64,000 bases of DNA. Source: Amoeboaphelidium protococcarum. Its lineage: Eukaryota > Aphelidiomycota > Aphelidea. Numbering within the stretch: the stretch's first letter is position 1; the number at the start of each line of letters is the position of its first letter. The stretch lies in NCBI GenBank assembly GCA_023515745.1, contig JALECJ010000254.1:992001-1056000 (forward strand). Reading direction: 5' to 3'. The notes below the pieces were generated by a model. That model had not been told where the DNA came from and did not search any database. It saw only the letters and a program-made list of their open reading frames with translations. Shown here in pieces: positions 62,270 through 64,000 of this stretch. Made by a program: the position numbers and the translations under genes.

Positions 62270-64000
62270 ATGACCAAGTTGATGCTGTCGTTGGATGAGG
62301 CGGCCAAGGATAGTCCTCTGTTTAGAGCCACTCTGTCCAAGATTGAAGATGATATTGAACAGGTGGCCTAGTGGCTGGATTCTTGTATCCGTGCTGGAAG
62401 AGGATTTAATGAAGAGTTGATAAAGTTTAACAGTATGGCCACTCTCCTCGCACATAGATTACATCTGGCTCATCGTGGATAGTCATCACAATCATAAGAA
62501 TAGTTGTCTCCTAATGATGGTGCTAGGAGGCAATAGTTTATAGATTCACAAGTCACCACAAAAATGTTGGATACATTTAGCGAAAGTTTGCAGTGTATTA
62601 GTCCATTTAGTTAAAAGTTGATTGATGAAGTGGAAGAGTTGCTGATAAGTCCTCTTGTTGCGTTACTCAAGTACGAACTGGCTCATTTGAAGGAGAAGCG
62701 GCGCAACTATGAGCGTATAGTGGACAAGTATGAGTACCAGGTGGGGAAGTATGTTGGTATTAGCAGATAAAAGGAGCCTTCTGCCATAAGAGAAGATGCA
62801 TTTTAACTATATGATGTTCGCAAGTCTTATATAGCCGCAACTTTGGATTATACGTGTGCTATTGTGAAATTTAAGCGTAAATTGGATGTGGTTCTGTACG
62901 AGAGTATTGATCAGCTGTATGAGCAATTTACCGAATTCTACTCCAATTGCTAGTAGATTTACGATGGATTCAAGCCTAGAATTTCAGAGATAAAGCAGGT
63001 GTATGAGCGCAATAAAGAATAGCTGGATGAGTACAGCGCAGATTATGAAAGCACCACGCCATTAATGATTTAACAGTTGATTGCGAAAGCTAAACCATCC
63101 TCAGCTCTGCCTATAAACACCATACCTGAAAAGCCGGCTGTTACTGAGCAATCACTTACGCATAAAGCCGGGTATCTGTACAAGAAATATGGTGCTAGGA
63201 CTGCGATTGGGGTGGCACAATGGAATAGAAAATGGGTCATCGTTCAGAATGGCAAGCTCCTATTTCATACCATGGTTAATAGATCTACTATCGGGGTATC
63301 TTATTCTCTTCCGCTCTCACTGGTGGAAGTTCGTATAGATGACAAGTCTGATCGGCGTTTTGTATTCGAATTACTCACCAATAAGAAGTCTTACTACTTT
63401 TAGGCAGAGACGGAATAGGATCTTCTTACCTGGGTTGAATGTATCGAGGCTGCAAAATTGTACTCCATGGATCGAGATAATATGGACAGTGTCCGCTTGG
63501 ATGATGAAAAGATGCTGGATGATGACGAGTATGAGGAGACGTTGAATGTTGAAATTACGGCCTCTGTATAGGATGTCACTAGCGCATCATCTGACCAGTC
63601 TGGTGTTTTGATGCCATCCACTCAATAGCCACTTCTACTCAGTGCCAAAGTTGTGCACTTTGTCAAGTATCCGAACGCAGCGATGAGGAAGAAGAATCAG
63701 GAATTTCATTATGCCGTCAAGGCTGTCGGGTCTGATGAGTATGTGATGGAGGCTTTCACCTCGGCCTTCTGCCCAAAGAATAGCAGTGAATGCATACCTG
63801 GAAAGTTGTATCTCACTCAGAAATCTATATGCTTTGTCAGTTCTGCTTCCGCTTCCGGATCGATAATTCTTCTCTTACCGCTCAGTCAAGTGAAGTCTGT
63901 ACATAAGAGCGATTATAATGGCACATCCTCCCTATACTACTCAGTGTCGCAGTTATCGCAGATGGTCGACTCTCAAGAGTATGAGGTGGTTAATGTCGAT
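62270..64000 (+). CDS. Sip3/LAM-like BAR-PH protein, 3' end missing (577+ aa)
   Basis: Runs off the right edge in frame. N-terminal BAR-type helical domain (EAAKDSPLFRATLSKIEDDIEQ... WLDSCIRAGRGF), long helices to about residue 270 with many TAA/TAG, then a PH domain (residues ~300-400: KAGYLYKKYGARTAIGVAQWNRKWVIVQNGKL...LTWVEC), an acidic linker, and the start of a GRAM-like/second domain (CIPGKLYLTQKSICFVSSA). The BAR-PH-GRAM order matches fungal Sip3/Lam1-type sterol-transfer proteins of ER-plasma membrane contacts; animal GRAMD/ASTER relatives are alternatives. The start ATG 62270 may be internal to a longer N-terminus. Confidence 0.82.

Overview
The window is a compact nuclear genome segment from a eukaryote that uses a variant genetic code: UAA and UAG are read as glutamine and UGA is the only stop. 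Under the standard code almost every gene is broken into fragments. With TAA/TAG = Gln the fragments join into full-length proteins, including a branched-chain aminotransferase, UDP-glucose dehydrogenase, signal peptide peptidase, ADA2, DHX33, TFIIH p52, XPA and Leo1, and each of these ends at a TGA.

The gene set points to an opisthokont, probably at or near the base of Fungi (a zoosporic or parasitic lineage such as an aphelid- or chytrid-like organism). This is inference. The clues are a CP2/grainyhead factor, LIM-WH2 cytoskeletal proteins, SAGA-type ADA2 plus a Bromo_TP histone-fold protein, a Msy-type MscS channel, Vam7-like and Sip3-like proteins, and fungal-style Thr/Ser-rich wall or surface proteins. 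I could place 38 intact or nearly intact genes, one of them (at the right edge) truncated by the window, plus one decayed gene. The eleven introns found are 58-77 nt long and every one ends in RTGTAG.

Layout. 1-6.2 kb: secreted protein, mitochondrial BCAT, a two-TM membrane protein, signal peptide peptidase, another secreted protein. 6.3-19.2 kb: RNF10 ubiquitin ligase, mechanosensitive channel, Vam7-like SNARE, a divergent YEATS/ADA2 chromatin pair, ZNF598/Hel2 ubiquitin ligase. 19.5-24.4 kb: GST-like tail-anchored protein, UDP-glucose dehydrogenase, Bromo_TP histone-fold protein, MAPR haem-binding protein. 24.6-30.2 kb is the accessory part: a Crinkler-like header protein with a frameshifted tail, a secreted subtilase, a decayed gene bracketed by imperfect direct repeats, and a secreted App1-like phosphatase. 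30.4-35.7 kb: three LIM proteins, two of them ending in a WH2 motif. 36-46.6 kb: unknown acidic Q-rich protein, PITH protein, ZUP1-type peptidase, PXMP4, XPA, mucin-like protein, NAA50, Leo1, USB1. 47-64 kb: second mucin-like protein, CaM kinase, CP2 factor, Urb2-like helical protein, long coiled-coil protein, DHX33, TFIIH p52, and a Sip3-like BAR-PH protein that runs off the edge.

Most genes are divergent pairs with 200-650 bp promoters or convergent pairs with 3-160 bp between stops. Functional themes recur: ribosome-collision ubiquitin signalling (RNF10, ZNF598, with ZUP1 as a possible eraser), transcription and chromatin (YEATS, ADA2, Bromo_TP, Leo1, TFIIH p52, CP2), and actin-linked LIM proteins. 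No tRNA, rRNA, CRISPR array or intact transposon was recognised.
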